Positions 7,533 through 15,206 of a stretch of 26,256 nt of DNA are shown piece after piece. The DNA is from Andeanibacterium sp035497315 (lineage in GTDB: Bacteria > Pseudomonadota > Alphaproteobacteria > Sphingomonadales > Sphingomonadaceae), in contig DATJDU010000047.1 of the NCBI GenBank assembly GCA_035497315.1, positions 1 through 26,256 of the forward strand, in the 5' to 3' direction. The translations under genes were made by a program, and so were the position numbers. Position 1 is the first letter of the stretch, and the number at the start of each line of letters is the position of its first letter. The notes below the pieces were generated by a model. That model saw only the letters and a list, made by a program, of their open reading frames with translations. It was not told where the DNA came from and made no database searches.

Positions 7533-8205
7533 GGCCGATCTCGCCGGCCTGCCACATCTGGATGCGGCGGCGCTTGCACCGCTGCTCGATCCGGAACGCA
7601 CCGCGCTGATCGTGGTGGACATCCAGAACGATTTTGCCGGGCCTTCCGGCCTGCTCAAGCGCGTCGGCGTGGACATGACGATGGCCGAGGCGACGATCGA
7701 CAGGATCGAGGCGATCATTCCCATAGCCCGCAAGGCCGGGGCAACTCTGGCCTTTATGCGGGTAGTGACCACTGACGAAAGCGATTCCGATGCCCTGAAG
7801 GCGCTCTATGCGCGCAAGGGCCGGCCGGGCGGACAGGCGATCTGCCGCACCACGGATGGGGGCGCGGATTATTATCGCGTCGCGCCCGAGCCGGGCGATA
7901 TCGAGATCGCCAAGCTGCTGTACGACAGCTTCCACGGCACCGATCTGGAAGAGCAGCTTCGCACTCGCGGGATCGACACGCTGCTGATGACCGGAATCGC
8001 CACCGATTGCTGCGTGGACGCCACCGCAAGGGCAGGCTTCCACCGGGGGTTCCATATCTTCATCGTCAGTGACGCTTGTGCCTCCTATGAGAAGGAGCTG
8101 CACGACAGTTCGCTCAAGGTCCTCCACAAGAACTGCGCCCTGCTGACCACTACCGATGCACTGGTGGCGGCATGGACCGATACCCAGCAAGGATCGCCGC
8201 AATGA
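7525..8205 (+). CDS. RutB-like isochorismatase-family cysteine hydrolase
   Basis: This 226-residue cysteine hydrolase has triad residues D32 (VVDIQNDF), K130 (EIAKLLYDSFHGT) and C163 (GIATDCCVDATA), so it should be active on an amide, ureido or peracid C-N bond. It overlaps the upstream RutA-like gene by eight bases and the downstream MFS gene by four (ATGA, 8202-8205), showing a translationally coupled operon. In the Rut pathway the RutB partner hydrolyses ureidoacrylate made by RutA; by analogy this protein would process the ring-opened product of its neighbour. It has a longer N-terminus than RutB. It is only distantly related to the other hydrolase of this family at 2100-2792. Maleamate-amidase-like activity is an alternative. 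Confidence 0.92.
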   Translation: MAEADLAGLPHLDAAALAPLLDPERTALIVVDIQNDFAGPSGLLKRVGVDMTMAEATIDRIEAIIPIARKAGATLAFMRVVTTDESDSDALKALYARKGRPGGQAICRTTDGGADYYRVAPEPGDIEIAKLLYDSFHGTDLEEQLRTRGIDTLLMTGIATDCCVDATARAGFHRGFHIFIVSDACASYEKELHDSSLKVLHKNCALLTTTDALVAAWTDTQQGSPQ

Positions 8206-9455
8206 CCGGATTCTTCGACAGTCGCCGCCAGATGGGTGTGCTCGCCGCCGCGACCATGGGCAGCGTGCTTTCCACCACGGCCACGGTTCATTCCGTGTTC
8301 GGCACTTTCCTGGTGCCCCTGTCGGAGACTTTCGGGTGGAGCCGGGCGAGCATTTCGGCGGTCATGGCGATCATCGCGATTTCCTGCGCGATCACCTATC
8401 CGCTGGCGGGCCGCTATTCGGACCAGCACGGATCGCGCAAGATGATCCTGTTCGGCAATGTCACGCTGGGCCTGTCCATCGCGGCTTTGTCGCTGACCAG
8501 TGGCAGTCTGGCGCAATTCTATCTCACCTTCCTTGCCATCGGCATTTTCGGTGCCCTGCCCAGCACGGCCATGTTCGCCAAGCTTGTGGCCGAATGGTTC
8601 GACCGCAATCGCGGCACAGCGATGGGTTTCAGCGCGGGCTTCGGCAATGGCCTGGGCGCGGTGATCATGCCCATCGTCGCGGCGGTGCTGGTCACCACCA
8701 TGGGCTGGCGCGCGGGCTATCTCGGCATTGCCGCGCTGATCCTGCTGGTGGGCTTCCCGATGTTCTATTTCTTCCTGCACGATGTGCCCAGCCGCGGCGA
8801 TCCCGTGCAACGCGCCGCCGACGGGGCCAAGCTGGAAGGGCTTTCGCTCAGGGAAGCGATGCGGGTTCCGGCCTTCTGGCTGCTGATGGTCGCCATCGCG
8901 GCGGGCGGTGGCATTTCCACCGCGATCCTCAGCCATGTGGTGCCGATCGTGGGCGACCGGGGCTTCAGCCTGGGCATGGGCACGGCGGTGGTGAGCGTCT
9001 TCGCCCTTGCCGCCTCGGCCTGGCAGGTCGTCAGCGGACGGATGCTCGACCGTTCGTCCACGCCCCGGATCGTGGTGCCGATGTATGCGCTGGCGATCCC
9101 GGGCCTGTTCCTGCTGGAATATGGCACGTCGCTGCCGATGCTGATTGCCTCGGGCGTGTGCCTGGGGATTGCGCTGGGCGCGCAGTTCGGCGCCCTGCCC
9201 TTCTTCATCGCGCGCTATTTCGGCCTGCGCCACTTCGGCGCAATCCTGGGCGTGATGTATTCCGCAGTGATCGCGGGACAGGGCATCACCCCCGTTCTGC
9301 TCGACGCGGCCTTCGATACGCTGGGCACTTATCGCGACGCAATCCTGGTCTCCATGGCGGTGATGGGCCTCGGCAGTACGCTGTTGTTCCTGCTGCCTGC
9401 CTATCGCGGAGAACGCCCGCGCCCCGCCGATGCGGCTGTCGCGATCGCACACTGA
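8202..9455 (+). CDS. MFS transporter, third gene of the RutA/RutB-like operon
   Basis: This 417-residue integral membrane protein has the hydrophobic segments expected of the major facilitator superfamily (about 12 passes). A motif-A-like loop, AGRYSDQHGSRKM, lies between the second and third segments near residues 69-81. I chose the ATG at 8202 over one at 8172 because it forms an ATGA overlap with the hydrolase stop and has AAGGA upstream. Its place in the operon makes it the likely uptake system for the substrate of the flavin monooxygenase, although export cannot be excluded. The sequence resembles anion or organic-acid symporters of the oxalate/formate-antiporter-like kind, a tentative reading. 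Confidence 0.88.
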   Translation: MTGFFDSRRQMGVLAAATMGSVLSTTATVHSVFGTFLVPLSETFGWSRASISAVMAIIAISCAITYPLAGRYSDQHGSRKMILFGNVTLGLSIAALSLTSGSLAQFYLTFLAIGIFGALPSTAMFAKLVAEWFDRNRGTAMGFSAGFGNGLGAVIMPIVAAVLVTTMGWRAGYLGIAALILLVGFPMFYFFLHDVPSRGDPVQRAADGAKLEGLSLREAMRVPAFWLLMVAIAAGGGISTAILSHVVPIVGDRGFSLGMGTAVVSVFALAASAWQVVSGRMLDRSSTPRIVVPMYALAIPGLFLLEYGTSLPMLIASGVCLGIALGAQFGALPFFIARYFGLRHFGAILGVMYSAVIAGQGITPVLLDAAFDTLGTYRDAILVSMAVMGLGSTLLFLLPAYRGERPRPADAAVAIAH

Positions 9456-9517
9456 CGGTTCCCCCGCTGCAAAAGGTGAGGGCGCAGACGATCAAGACTC
9501 AATCCAGGGGTGCCTTC

Positions 9518-9535
9518 ATTCTACAGATATAGAAT
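9518..9535. promoter_or_regulatory. Palindrome ATTCTA-N6-TAGAAT upstream of the second MFS gene
   Basis: A perfect 6-bp inverted repeat with a 6-base spacer lies 23 bases before the start codon of the second MFS gene and just before its ribosome-binding site. Its ATTCT/AGAAT half-sites reappear in the longer palindrome at 10864-10892. It may be an operator in the leader or a small hairpin. The evidence is the symmetry alone. Confidence 0.35.
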
Positions 9536-9558
9536 CTGCCTGAAGGAGGGCATCTGCC

Positions 9559-10791
9559 ATGGCATTTGACGGCCGGTTGAAATATCTGGTTCTGGGCGCG
9601 CTGGCGCTGCTCTTCTTCATCCTGAACGCCTGCACTTTCAACGGGTTGGGCGTTGTCCTTCCCTATATGGTGGAGGAACTGGGCTGGGGCTGGGGCACAG
9701 CAGGGGTCGGTTTCACGCTGCTGGGCATCGCCTGCGGCCTGTCGGGCCTGATCCCCGCACTGCTGATCCGCAAGATCGGCGTATCGCGCACCATGCTGAC
9801 GGGCGGCACCGTGCTGTTCAGTGGCTTCGGCTGCCTGGCGCTGACCACCAGCGCGCCGGTCTATTTCGTCGGTACTGTCCTGCTGGGCATCGGCTTTGCG
9901 ATCTGCGGCCAGGTGCCGGCCGTCAATGTGATCTCACATTCCTTCAAGAAACACTCCACCGCCATGGGGATCTATTTCACCATTGGCGGCCTGGGCTCGG
10001 TCGCGGGCCCGCTGATCGCCTTTGCCACTCAGGAAATCACCCATGAATGGCGCTTCTTCTGGGGCGGCGCTGCGCTGGCGGCGCTGCTGCTCTCGATGTT
10101 CACCTCGGCCGTCACGGCCAAGCGCTGGAACAACAAGGACGCCGGCACCAAGGCAAAGGGCGGCGAAGGCCAGGGCGGCTGGGGCGTTCGCGCGGCGATG
10201 CGTACCCCCCAGTATTACGTGATCGTAGGCGCCTACACTGCCCTGCTGCTGATCAGCACCACTGTGCACGGTTTTGCGGTACAGCACCTTGCCGACAGCG
10301 GGCTGGGTATGGGCGGCGCTGCCACCATGATGAGCGCGCTGGCCCTGATCAGCGCCGGCGCCTCCGCCGTGGCGGGCGTCGCGGGCGAAAAGATGAAGCC
10401 CCGCAACCTCTCCATGCTGTCGCTCGCTGCGGCCATCGCCGGGGTATTCGGCCTGATGGGCGGCAGCCATGTGGCCGCCATCGCGGTAGCGACAGTGGGC
10501 CTCGGCGTCGGCATCGGCTTCAGCTATGTCAGCGTGGCGATGCTGCTGCTGGATGTGTTCGGCAAGCGCCCCAACCTGGAACTCTATTCGACCATGAGCC
10601 TGATCTCCACATCGGCCGCGATCGGCCCGGCGCTCGGCGGCTACATGCGCGACCAGACCGGCTCTTTCTCGTTGGTGTTCCTGGTCTGCGGGCTGATCGG
10701 CGCGGCCTTCCTGCTGGCGCTGGCGCTGTTCAAGCGCCCTACCCTGCCGGGTGACGCCGAAGAGGCTCAGCCGGGTCTGGTTACTGCCTGA
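9559..10791 (+). CDS. MFS transporter (second)
   Basis: This 410-residue protein has the twelve or so hydrophobic segments of an MFS permease, starting with LVLGALALLFFILNACTF. The motif-A loop is degenerate (LIRKIGVSRTML near residues 73-84), lacking the usual D and G. A basic cytoplasmic loop, AKRWNNKDAGTKAKGGEG, separates the two halves near residues 189-206. A strong AAGGAGGG precedes the ATG. It lies between the RutA/RutB-like operon and the AraC-formamidase fusion, all on the plus strand, so it may be co-regulated with either. It is clearly not a recent duplicate of the MFS gene at 8202-9455. Substrate and direction of transport are unknown. Confidence 0.88.
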   Translation: MAFDGRLKYLVLGALALLFFILNACTFNGLGVVLPYMVEELGWGWGTAGVGFTLLGIACGLSGLIPALLIRKIGVSRTMLTGGTVLFSGFGCLALTTSAPVYFVGTVLLGIGFAICGQVPAVNVISHSFKKHSTAMGIYFTIGGLGSVAGPLIAFATQEITHEWRFFWGGAALAALLLSMFTSAVTAKRWNNKDAGTKAKGGEGQGGWGVRAAMRTPQYYVIVGAYTALLLISTTVHGFAVQHLADSGLGMGGAATMMSALALISAGASAVAGVAGEKMKPRNLSMLSLAAAIAGVFGLMGGSHVAAIAVATVGLGVGIGFSYVSVAMLLLDVFGKRPNLELYSTMSLISTSAAIGPALGGYMRDQTGSFSLVFLVCGLIGAAFLLALALFKRPTLPGDAEEAQPGLVTA

Positions 10792-10812
10792 GAAGGCAAA
10801 ACGCTTCCGGCG

Positions 10813-10847
10813 GGACCGCGCCCCAGCAGACGGGGTGGGCGCGGTTC
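10813..10847 (+). terminator. GC-rich hairpin after the second MFS gene, terminator-like
   Basis: ACCGCGCCC (10815-10823) pairs with GGGCGCGGT (10837-10845), and flanking G-C and G-U pairs extend the stem to 10813-10847. It begins 21 bases after the MFS stop codon. No T-tract follows, so termination may be inefficient or Rho-assisted. Confidence 0.45.
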
Positions 10848-10863
10848 GCCAGCAACATGATGT

Positions 10864-10892
10864 GGCCATTCTGATACAGCATCAGAATGGCC
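10864..10892. promoter_or_regulatory. Perfect 12-5-12 inverted repeat upstream of the AraC-formamidase fusion
   Basis: GGCCATTCTGAT (10864-10875), a spacer ACAGC, and ATCAGAATGGCC (10881-10892) form an unbroken palindrome 89 bases before the TTG start of the fusion gene. A TTGACG that could serve as a -35 box begins at 10895, three bases after the palindrome; the matching -10 is weak. That position fits an activator site or an operator for autoregulation. A hairpin role is less likely because no T-tract follows. Confidence 0.55.
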
Positions 10893-10981
10893 TGTTGACG
10901 TGCGGCCTTCGAAATATCACTTAGTGCGTGTAAAAAAGCACGCCGGGAGAGGGGCCGGTCCTTGATTGATAGAGAGCCCCG

Positions 10982-13309
10982 TTGCGTTTCACCACCAATG
11001 CCTACCCCAAAGAACAACGTTACGATGCCTGGCGCTTCGCGCTAAAGCGCGCGTCGCTGGCGCTTGAAGCCGCCGATGAGGCGATCCTCTATGGCGAGCT
11101 GATCCAGTTCAGCAGCGATGTCGGCATCCAGTTCGTCAGGCTGGTGGGCACCGCGCAGGAATATACCGTCGATTTCCGTGAAGAACCGGGCAGCCTGTGG
11201 CTGGCCGTCCTGCTCGATGGGGCCTGCCTGGCCCGCAGCGGCACCGAAACAATCACCTTCAACGATGGCGACATGATCTGCGGCCGGGGCGAATCCCCCG
11301 TGTCGCTGCAATTCACCGGCGATCATCGGATGCTGTTGCTGAAGATTCCGGCAAAATCGCTGGACCAGCGGCTCAAGGCACCCCTGCCCGAAAAGCCGCG
11401 CCGGCTGTCATCCGACGCCGGAGCGGGCCGCGTGCTGTCCAGCATGCTCCGCTCGGTCGGCGATATGACGACCGACGTGCCCGATGAAGGCCTGCGCCCC
11501 GTTGAACTGGCCCTGCCCGAATTCCTGCTTGCCGCCTTGCTGAGCGATGCCCCGCCCCGCGCACTGGGCGGTGCGGCCGGCATGCGCGCAGCCCTGCTGG
11601 AGCGCATCTTCCAGACCATCGAAATGCGCCTGTCCGATCCGCACCTCAATTATCAGCAAGTGGCGAGCGAACACGGTATTTCTCCGCGCTATCTGCAGAA
11701 ACTGTTCGAATCCATCGATGACAGCTTCGGCCATTATGTGAAGGTGCGCAGACTGGAACGCTGCCGACTGGACCTTCGCAGCCCGCTCCACACACAGAAA
11801 TCCATTTCGGACATCCTGTTCCAGTGGGGCTTCAACGATTCCGCATCCTTCAGCCGTGCCTTTCGCGAGCAATATGGCATCTCCCCGCGCGAATATCGCA
11901 AGACGGGTCTGTACGACGATGGCGAGGGGCAGAGCACCCTTCGGCGCGGGCGCCCTGCCCGCCGCAGTGCCTCAGACGAGGCCGCCCAGGCCGAGGCCTT
12001 CCCCGAGACGAACGAGACGGTGGGCATCCCCACCAGCCTGCTGCCGATCGGCGATGATGGCACAGTCCGTCACCACCATCTGCCTGTCAGCCCGAACACG
12101 GTGCATTGGGGCTATTTCAGTTCGCTGCTGAAGCCGGTGCTCACTGTCCGCTCGGGCGATTTCGTCACGGTCGAAGCCCTCACCCACCACGCCAATGATG
12201 ACCCGGAACGCATGGTGGAAGGCGATGAAGGCGCCGAAAGCGTGTTCCACTGGGACGAGCATGGCAAGGCTGTGGAACGGCGCGGCGCAGGGCCGATGGA
12301 CGCCAGCGAAGTTGGCCGCGGTGCGGGCGAAGGCTTCGGCGTGCATATCTGCACCGGCCCCATCGCCATCAAGGATGCCGAGCCGGGCGACATCATCGAA
12401 GTCCGCATTCTCAGCCTGGAACCGCGCCGCAGCGGCAATCCGCGCTTCCAGGGCAAGGCCTTCGGCAGCAATGCGGCGACCTTCTGGGGCTTCCAGTATA
12501 ATGACCTGCTGACCCAGCCCAATCCGCGCGAAGTCGTGACGATCTATGAAGTGGAAAGCGGCAAGGAACGCGTGCCCACGGCCCATGCGGTCTATTCCTT
12601 CCGCTGGACTCCGCAGACCGACCCTTCGGGCATTGTCCATGATCGCTACGATTACCCCGGCGTGCCGGTGGACCCGGACACGATCGAGCGGAATTATGAC
12701 ATTCTGCGAGATGTGGAGATTCCGATCCGGCCGCATTTCGGCGTGATCGCGGTAGCTCCCGCCCATACCGGCCCGGTCGATTCCATTCCGCCCAGTTCCT
12801 TCGGCGGCAATATGGACAATTGGCGCACCGGCCCGGGATCGAGCGTGTTTCTGCCGGTGCAGGTCTCAGGCGCGTTGCTATCGCTGGGCGATCCCCACGC
12901 CTCGCAGGGGGATTCCGAACTGTGCGGCACGGCCATCGAATGTTCCATGACCGCGCTGATCCAGGTAATCCGGCACCCGGCGGGCGATCTTTCCGGCATG
13001 ATGCGCGATCTCGATTATCCGCTGATCGAGACCGAGAGCGAATGGGTGATCATGGGCTTCAGCCACCCCGATTATCTCAAGGAACTGGGCGAGGACGCGC
13101 AGAGCGAAGTCTATAAGCGCGCCTCGATCGACAGCGCCATGCGCGATGCCTTCCGCAAGGCCCGCCGTTTCCTGATGACGACCAAGAACCTCTCGGAAGA
13201 CGAGGCAATCTCGCTCCTCTCGGTGGCGGTCGATTTCGGAATCTCGCAGGTCGCCAACGGCAATTGGGGCGTCCATGCGATCATCCGCAAGGGGCTGTTC
13301 ACAGCCTGA
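10982..13309 (+). CDS. AraC-family regulator fused to an acetamidase/formamidase domain
   Basis: This 775-residue protein joins two usually separate families. Residues 1-200 form an AraC sensor domain of the AraC_binding_2 type. Residues 205-308 are the paired helix-turn-helix DNA-binding region (QQVASEHGISPRYLQKLF, then ISDILFQWGFNDSASFSRAF). Residues 310-350 are a charged, flexible linker. Residues 360-775 are a full-length FmdA/AmdA domain with TVHWGYFSS, the CTGPIAIKDAEPGDIIEV segment, RPHFG (583-587), FGGN (607-610) and HASQGDSE (639-646). The formamidase family normally carries QGDGE at the last motif. The start appears to be TTG, since the AraC domain begins there and an in-frame stop lies just upstream. 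It may sense and hydrolyse the same amide. A related AraC gene and a related formamidase gene lie unfused in the facing operon. Confidence 0.9.
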   Translation: MRFTTNAYPKEQRYDAWRFALKRASLALEAADEAILYGELIQFSSDVGIQFVRLVGTAQEYTVDFREEPGSLWLAVLLDGACLARSGTETITFNDGDMICGRGESPVSLQFTGDHRMLLLKIPAKSLDQRLKAPLPEKPRRLSSDAGAGRVLSSMLRSVGDMTTDVPDEGLRPVELALPEFLLAALLSDAPPRALGGAAGMRAALLERIFQTIEMRLSDPHLNYQQVASEHGISPRYLQKLFESIDDSFGHYVKVRRLERCRLDLRSPLHTQKSISDILFQWGFNDSASFSRAFREQYGISPREYRKTGLYDDGEGQSTLRRGRPARRSASDEAAQAEAFPETNETVGIPTSLLPIGDDGTVRHHHLPVSPNTVHWGYFSSLLKPVLTVRSGDFVTVEALTHHANDDPERMVEGDEGAESVFHWDEHGKAVERRGAGPMDASEVGRGAGEGFGVHICTGPIAIKDAEPGDIIEVRILSLEPRRSGNPRFQGKAFGSNAATFWGFQYNDLLTQPNPREVVTIYEVESGKERVPTAHAVYSFRWTPQTDPSGIVHDRYDYPGVPVDPDTIERNYDILRDVEIPIRPHFGVIAVAPAHTGPVDSIPPSSFGGNMDNWRTGPGSSVFLPVQVSGALLSLGDPHASQGDSELCGTAIECSMTALIQVIRHPAGDLSGMMRDLDYPLIETESEWVIMGFSHPDYLKELGEDAQSEVYKRASIDSAMRDAFRKARRFLMTTKNLSEDEAISLLSVAVDFGISQVANGNWGVHAIIRKGLFTA

Positions 13310-13340
13310 GGGAGCCTGCTCGCCCCGCCCTCACGCCGTA

Positions 13341-14153
13341 TCAATAAGGCTTGTCGCCCGCGATCGACACCCGGTAGCCCGAGCGGGTTTCGGGGAAATA
13401 ATCCCATGTGGCGAAATGCTGGGTACAACGATTGTCCCAGAAAGCGATGGAATCCGGTTCCCAGCGGAAGCGGACCTGGAAATTGGGGTTTTCGCAATGG
13501 CGCGCCAGGAAATCGCGCAGCGCCTCGCCCTCTTCCTTCGTCAGGCCGTTGATCCGGATGATCTTGGATTTGCTGAAGAACAGGCATTTGCGCTTCGATA
13601 CAGGATGGGTGCGCACCAGCGGATGGGTGTTGGTGGGGTATTTCTTGTCCACATCGGGAAACAGCTCGCGATAGATGTGGTTGGAATCATGCACCGCCGT
13701 CAGCGGATCGATGAAGGCCTTCATCGCGGGAGAGAGCGCGTCATAGGCCGCGTACATGCTGGCAAACAGCGTATCGCCACCAACCGGGGGCACGGTGTGA
13801 AGATAGAGGATGCTGCCCATGGGTGGCTCCGGATCTTCGGACAGGTCCATGTGCCAGTCCTCCCCGGCGATGAACTTGCTGTCCGCATCCGCGTGGATCT
13901 TCACCACATTGGGATGGCCCTCGATCCCGCCCACGCCGCTGTGCCCGGCCAGTTCGCCGAAATAGCGGCCCAGCCGTTCATGGCTGTCATGGTCCATCGG
14001 CTGATTGCGAAAGAACAGCACCTGATGCTCCAGCAACGCGGTGTGGAGTTCGTCCAGCACCTTGTTGCCGAGCGGCTCGTTCAGAGCGACCCCCGATACC
14101 AGCGCCCCGATCGGCTTGGTCATCGGACGGACGTCGAGCACATCATACGGCAT
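13341..14153 (-). CDS. TauD-type Fe(II)/2-oxoglutarate-dependent dioxygenase
   Basis: This 270-residue protein has the length and motifs of the taurine-dioxygenase family. H101-M-D103 lies in EDWHMDLSEDPEPPMGSILY, the distal iron ligand H246 lies in NRCTQHFATWDY, and R257 and R261 are available for 2-oxoglutarate. The typical LHTVPPVGGDTLFASMYAAYDAL block is present near residues 118-140. Such enzymes hydroxylate a carbon next to a sulfonate, phenoxy, amine or ester group so that it breaks. It is the last gene of the five-gene minus-strand operon and overlaps the transporter gene by 11 bases, with GAGGAA upstream of the ATG. It shares only the fold with the dioxygenase at 348-1427. The substrate is unknown. 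Confidence 0.93.
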   Translation of the reverse strand: MPYDVLDVRPMTKPIGALVSGVALNEPLGNKVLDELHTALLEHQVLFFRNQPMDHDSHERLGRYFGELAGHSGVGGIEGHPNVVKIHADADSKFIAGEDWHMDLSEDPEPPMGSILYLHTVPPVGGDTLFASMYAAYDALSPAMKAFIDPLTAVHDSNHIYRELFPDVDKKYPTNTHPLVRTHPVSKRKCLFFSKSKIIRINGLTKEEGEALRDFLARHCENPNFQVRFRWEPDSIAFWDNRCTQHFATWDYFPETRSGYRVSIAGDKPY

Positions 14154-15144
14154 GGGCTGGTTCCTCGTTCATGGATTGGGCTTCGCTCCGCCGGGCGTAA
14201 GCCTGCGCCAGCGCGGCGCAGACGATCAGCTGGAGCTGGTGGAATAGCATCAGCGGCAGGACGACAAGCCCCACCTGCGCCGGGGGAAACAGGGCGCCGG
14301 CCATCGGCACGCCGCTGGCCAGGCTCTTCTTCGATCCGCAGAAGACCAGCACGGCCTCATCCTCTAGAGAGAAGCCCGCAAGCCGCGCGGCCTGCCTCGT
14401 GAACAGCAGCACGGCCGCCAGCAGCGCGGCATCGAGTACCAGGATTGTGGTGAGGTCCAGTGCGGAGAAGCGGCTCCACAACCCTTCGACCACGGCAGCG
14501 CTGAAGGCCGCATAGACCACCAGCAGGATCACGCCCCGATCGGTGCGCATCACCAGCTTGCGGTGAGTGTCGACAAAGCCGCCGATCAGCGGCCGGGCCA
14601 GATGGCCGACGATGAAGGGCAGCAGCAGCGTAGTGCCGACCTTGGTCAGCGCGGAAAGGAAGAAGTCCTGCCCGGCTTGCCCGCTGCTGACCAGGAGGGT
14701 GGCCAGCAGCGGGGTCAGCACGATACCGAGCACATTGGAGAGGGATGCGCTACAGACCGCCGCCGGAACATTCCCCCGCGCAATCGCCGTCATCGCTATC
14801 GACGACTGCACGGTGGAAGGTACGATGCACAGGAACAGGAAACCGCTGGCCACCGCCGGATCGATCCAACTGCCCAGGCCCGTCACCATGGCCAGGCCCA
14901 GCAGCGGGAAGAGGACGAAAGTGGTCGCCAGCACCATCAGATGAAGCCTCCACGCTCCGATCCCCGCCAGGATCGCCTGGCGCGAGAGCTTGGCCCCGTG
15001 GAGGAAGAACAGCAGCGTGATCGCCACATCCGTGAGATGATCAAGCCATATGGCACCTTCGCCCCGGGCAGGAAGCAGCGTGGCAAAGGCCAATACGGCC
15101 AGCAGCAGGACCAGAAAGCCGTCAGGGCGGAAGCGGGATAGCAT
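14143..15144 (-). CDS. BASS-family (bile acid:sodium symporter-like) transporter
   Basis: This 333-residue hydrophobic protein has about ten membrane segments. Its features are those of the YfeH-like branch of the bile acid:Na+ symporter superfamily: FLHGAKLSRQAIL near residues 47-59, FLFLCIVPSTVQSSIAMTAIA near 102-122, and FCGSKKSLASGVPMAGALF near 268-286. The crossover-helix region with its polar residues is preserved. These carriers usually take up organic anions with sodium. GAGG lies six bases before the ATG. The gene is fourth in the minus-strand operon and overlaps the TauD gene, so it most likely imports the compound, or a precursor, that the operon degrades. Confidence 0.9.
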   Translation of the reverse strand: MLSRFRPDGFLVLLLAVLAFATLLPARGEGAIWLDHLTDVAITLLFFLHGAKLSRQAILAGIGAWRLHLMVLATTFVLFPLLGLAMVTGLGSWIDPAVASGFLFLCIVPSTVQSSIAMTAIARGNVPAAVCSASLSNVLGIVLTPLLATLLVSSGQAGQDFFLSALTKVGTTLLLPFIVGHLARPLIGGFVDTHRKLVMRTDRGVILLVVYAAFSAAVVEGLWSRFSALDLTTILVLDAALLAAVLLFTRQAARLAGFSLEDEAVLVFCGSKKSLASGVPMAGALFPPAQVGLVVLPLMLFHQLQLIVCAALAQAYARRSEAQSMNEEPAHAV

Positions 15145-15206
15145 GATGGCCTCGTTGTGGGCGAAAGCCCGCCACGGAGTCTTGTCACCCCGCGCAGGCT
15201 CGATTG

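Noticed and set aside
6372..7772. Long minus-strand open frame opposite the RutA-like gene
   Set aside because: It spans two clearly coding plus-strand genes and shows no conserved motifs.
6408..8205. Calling the pair true rutA and rutB (uracil degradation)
   Set aside because: Only the first two functions are present, the hydrolase has an extra N-terminus, and the rest of the operon differs, so a firm gene symbol would overstate the evidence.
8085..9452. Long minus-strand open frame opposite the first MFS gene
   Set aside because: The translation is low-complexity, rich in H, R, Q and E, and mirrors the MFS codons. The MFS reading has membrane segments and an operon overlap.
10926..10943. 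Small hairpin GCGTG...CACGC in the leader of the fusion gene
   Set aside because: It has five pairs only, with an A-rich loop. It is not enough to call a riboswitch or attenuator.
13307..13333. Terminator between the fusion gene and the facing TauD gene
   Set aside because: The only symmetrical element is TGAGGG...CCCTCA with a long loop and no T-tract, too weak to annotate.
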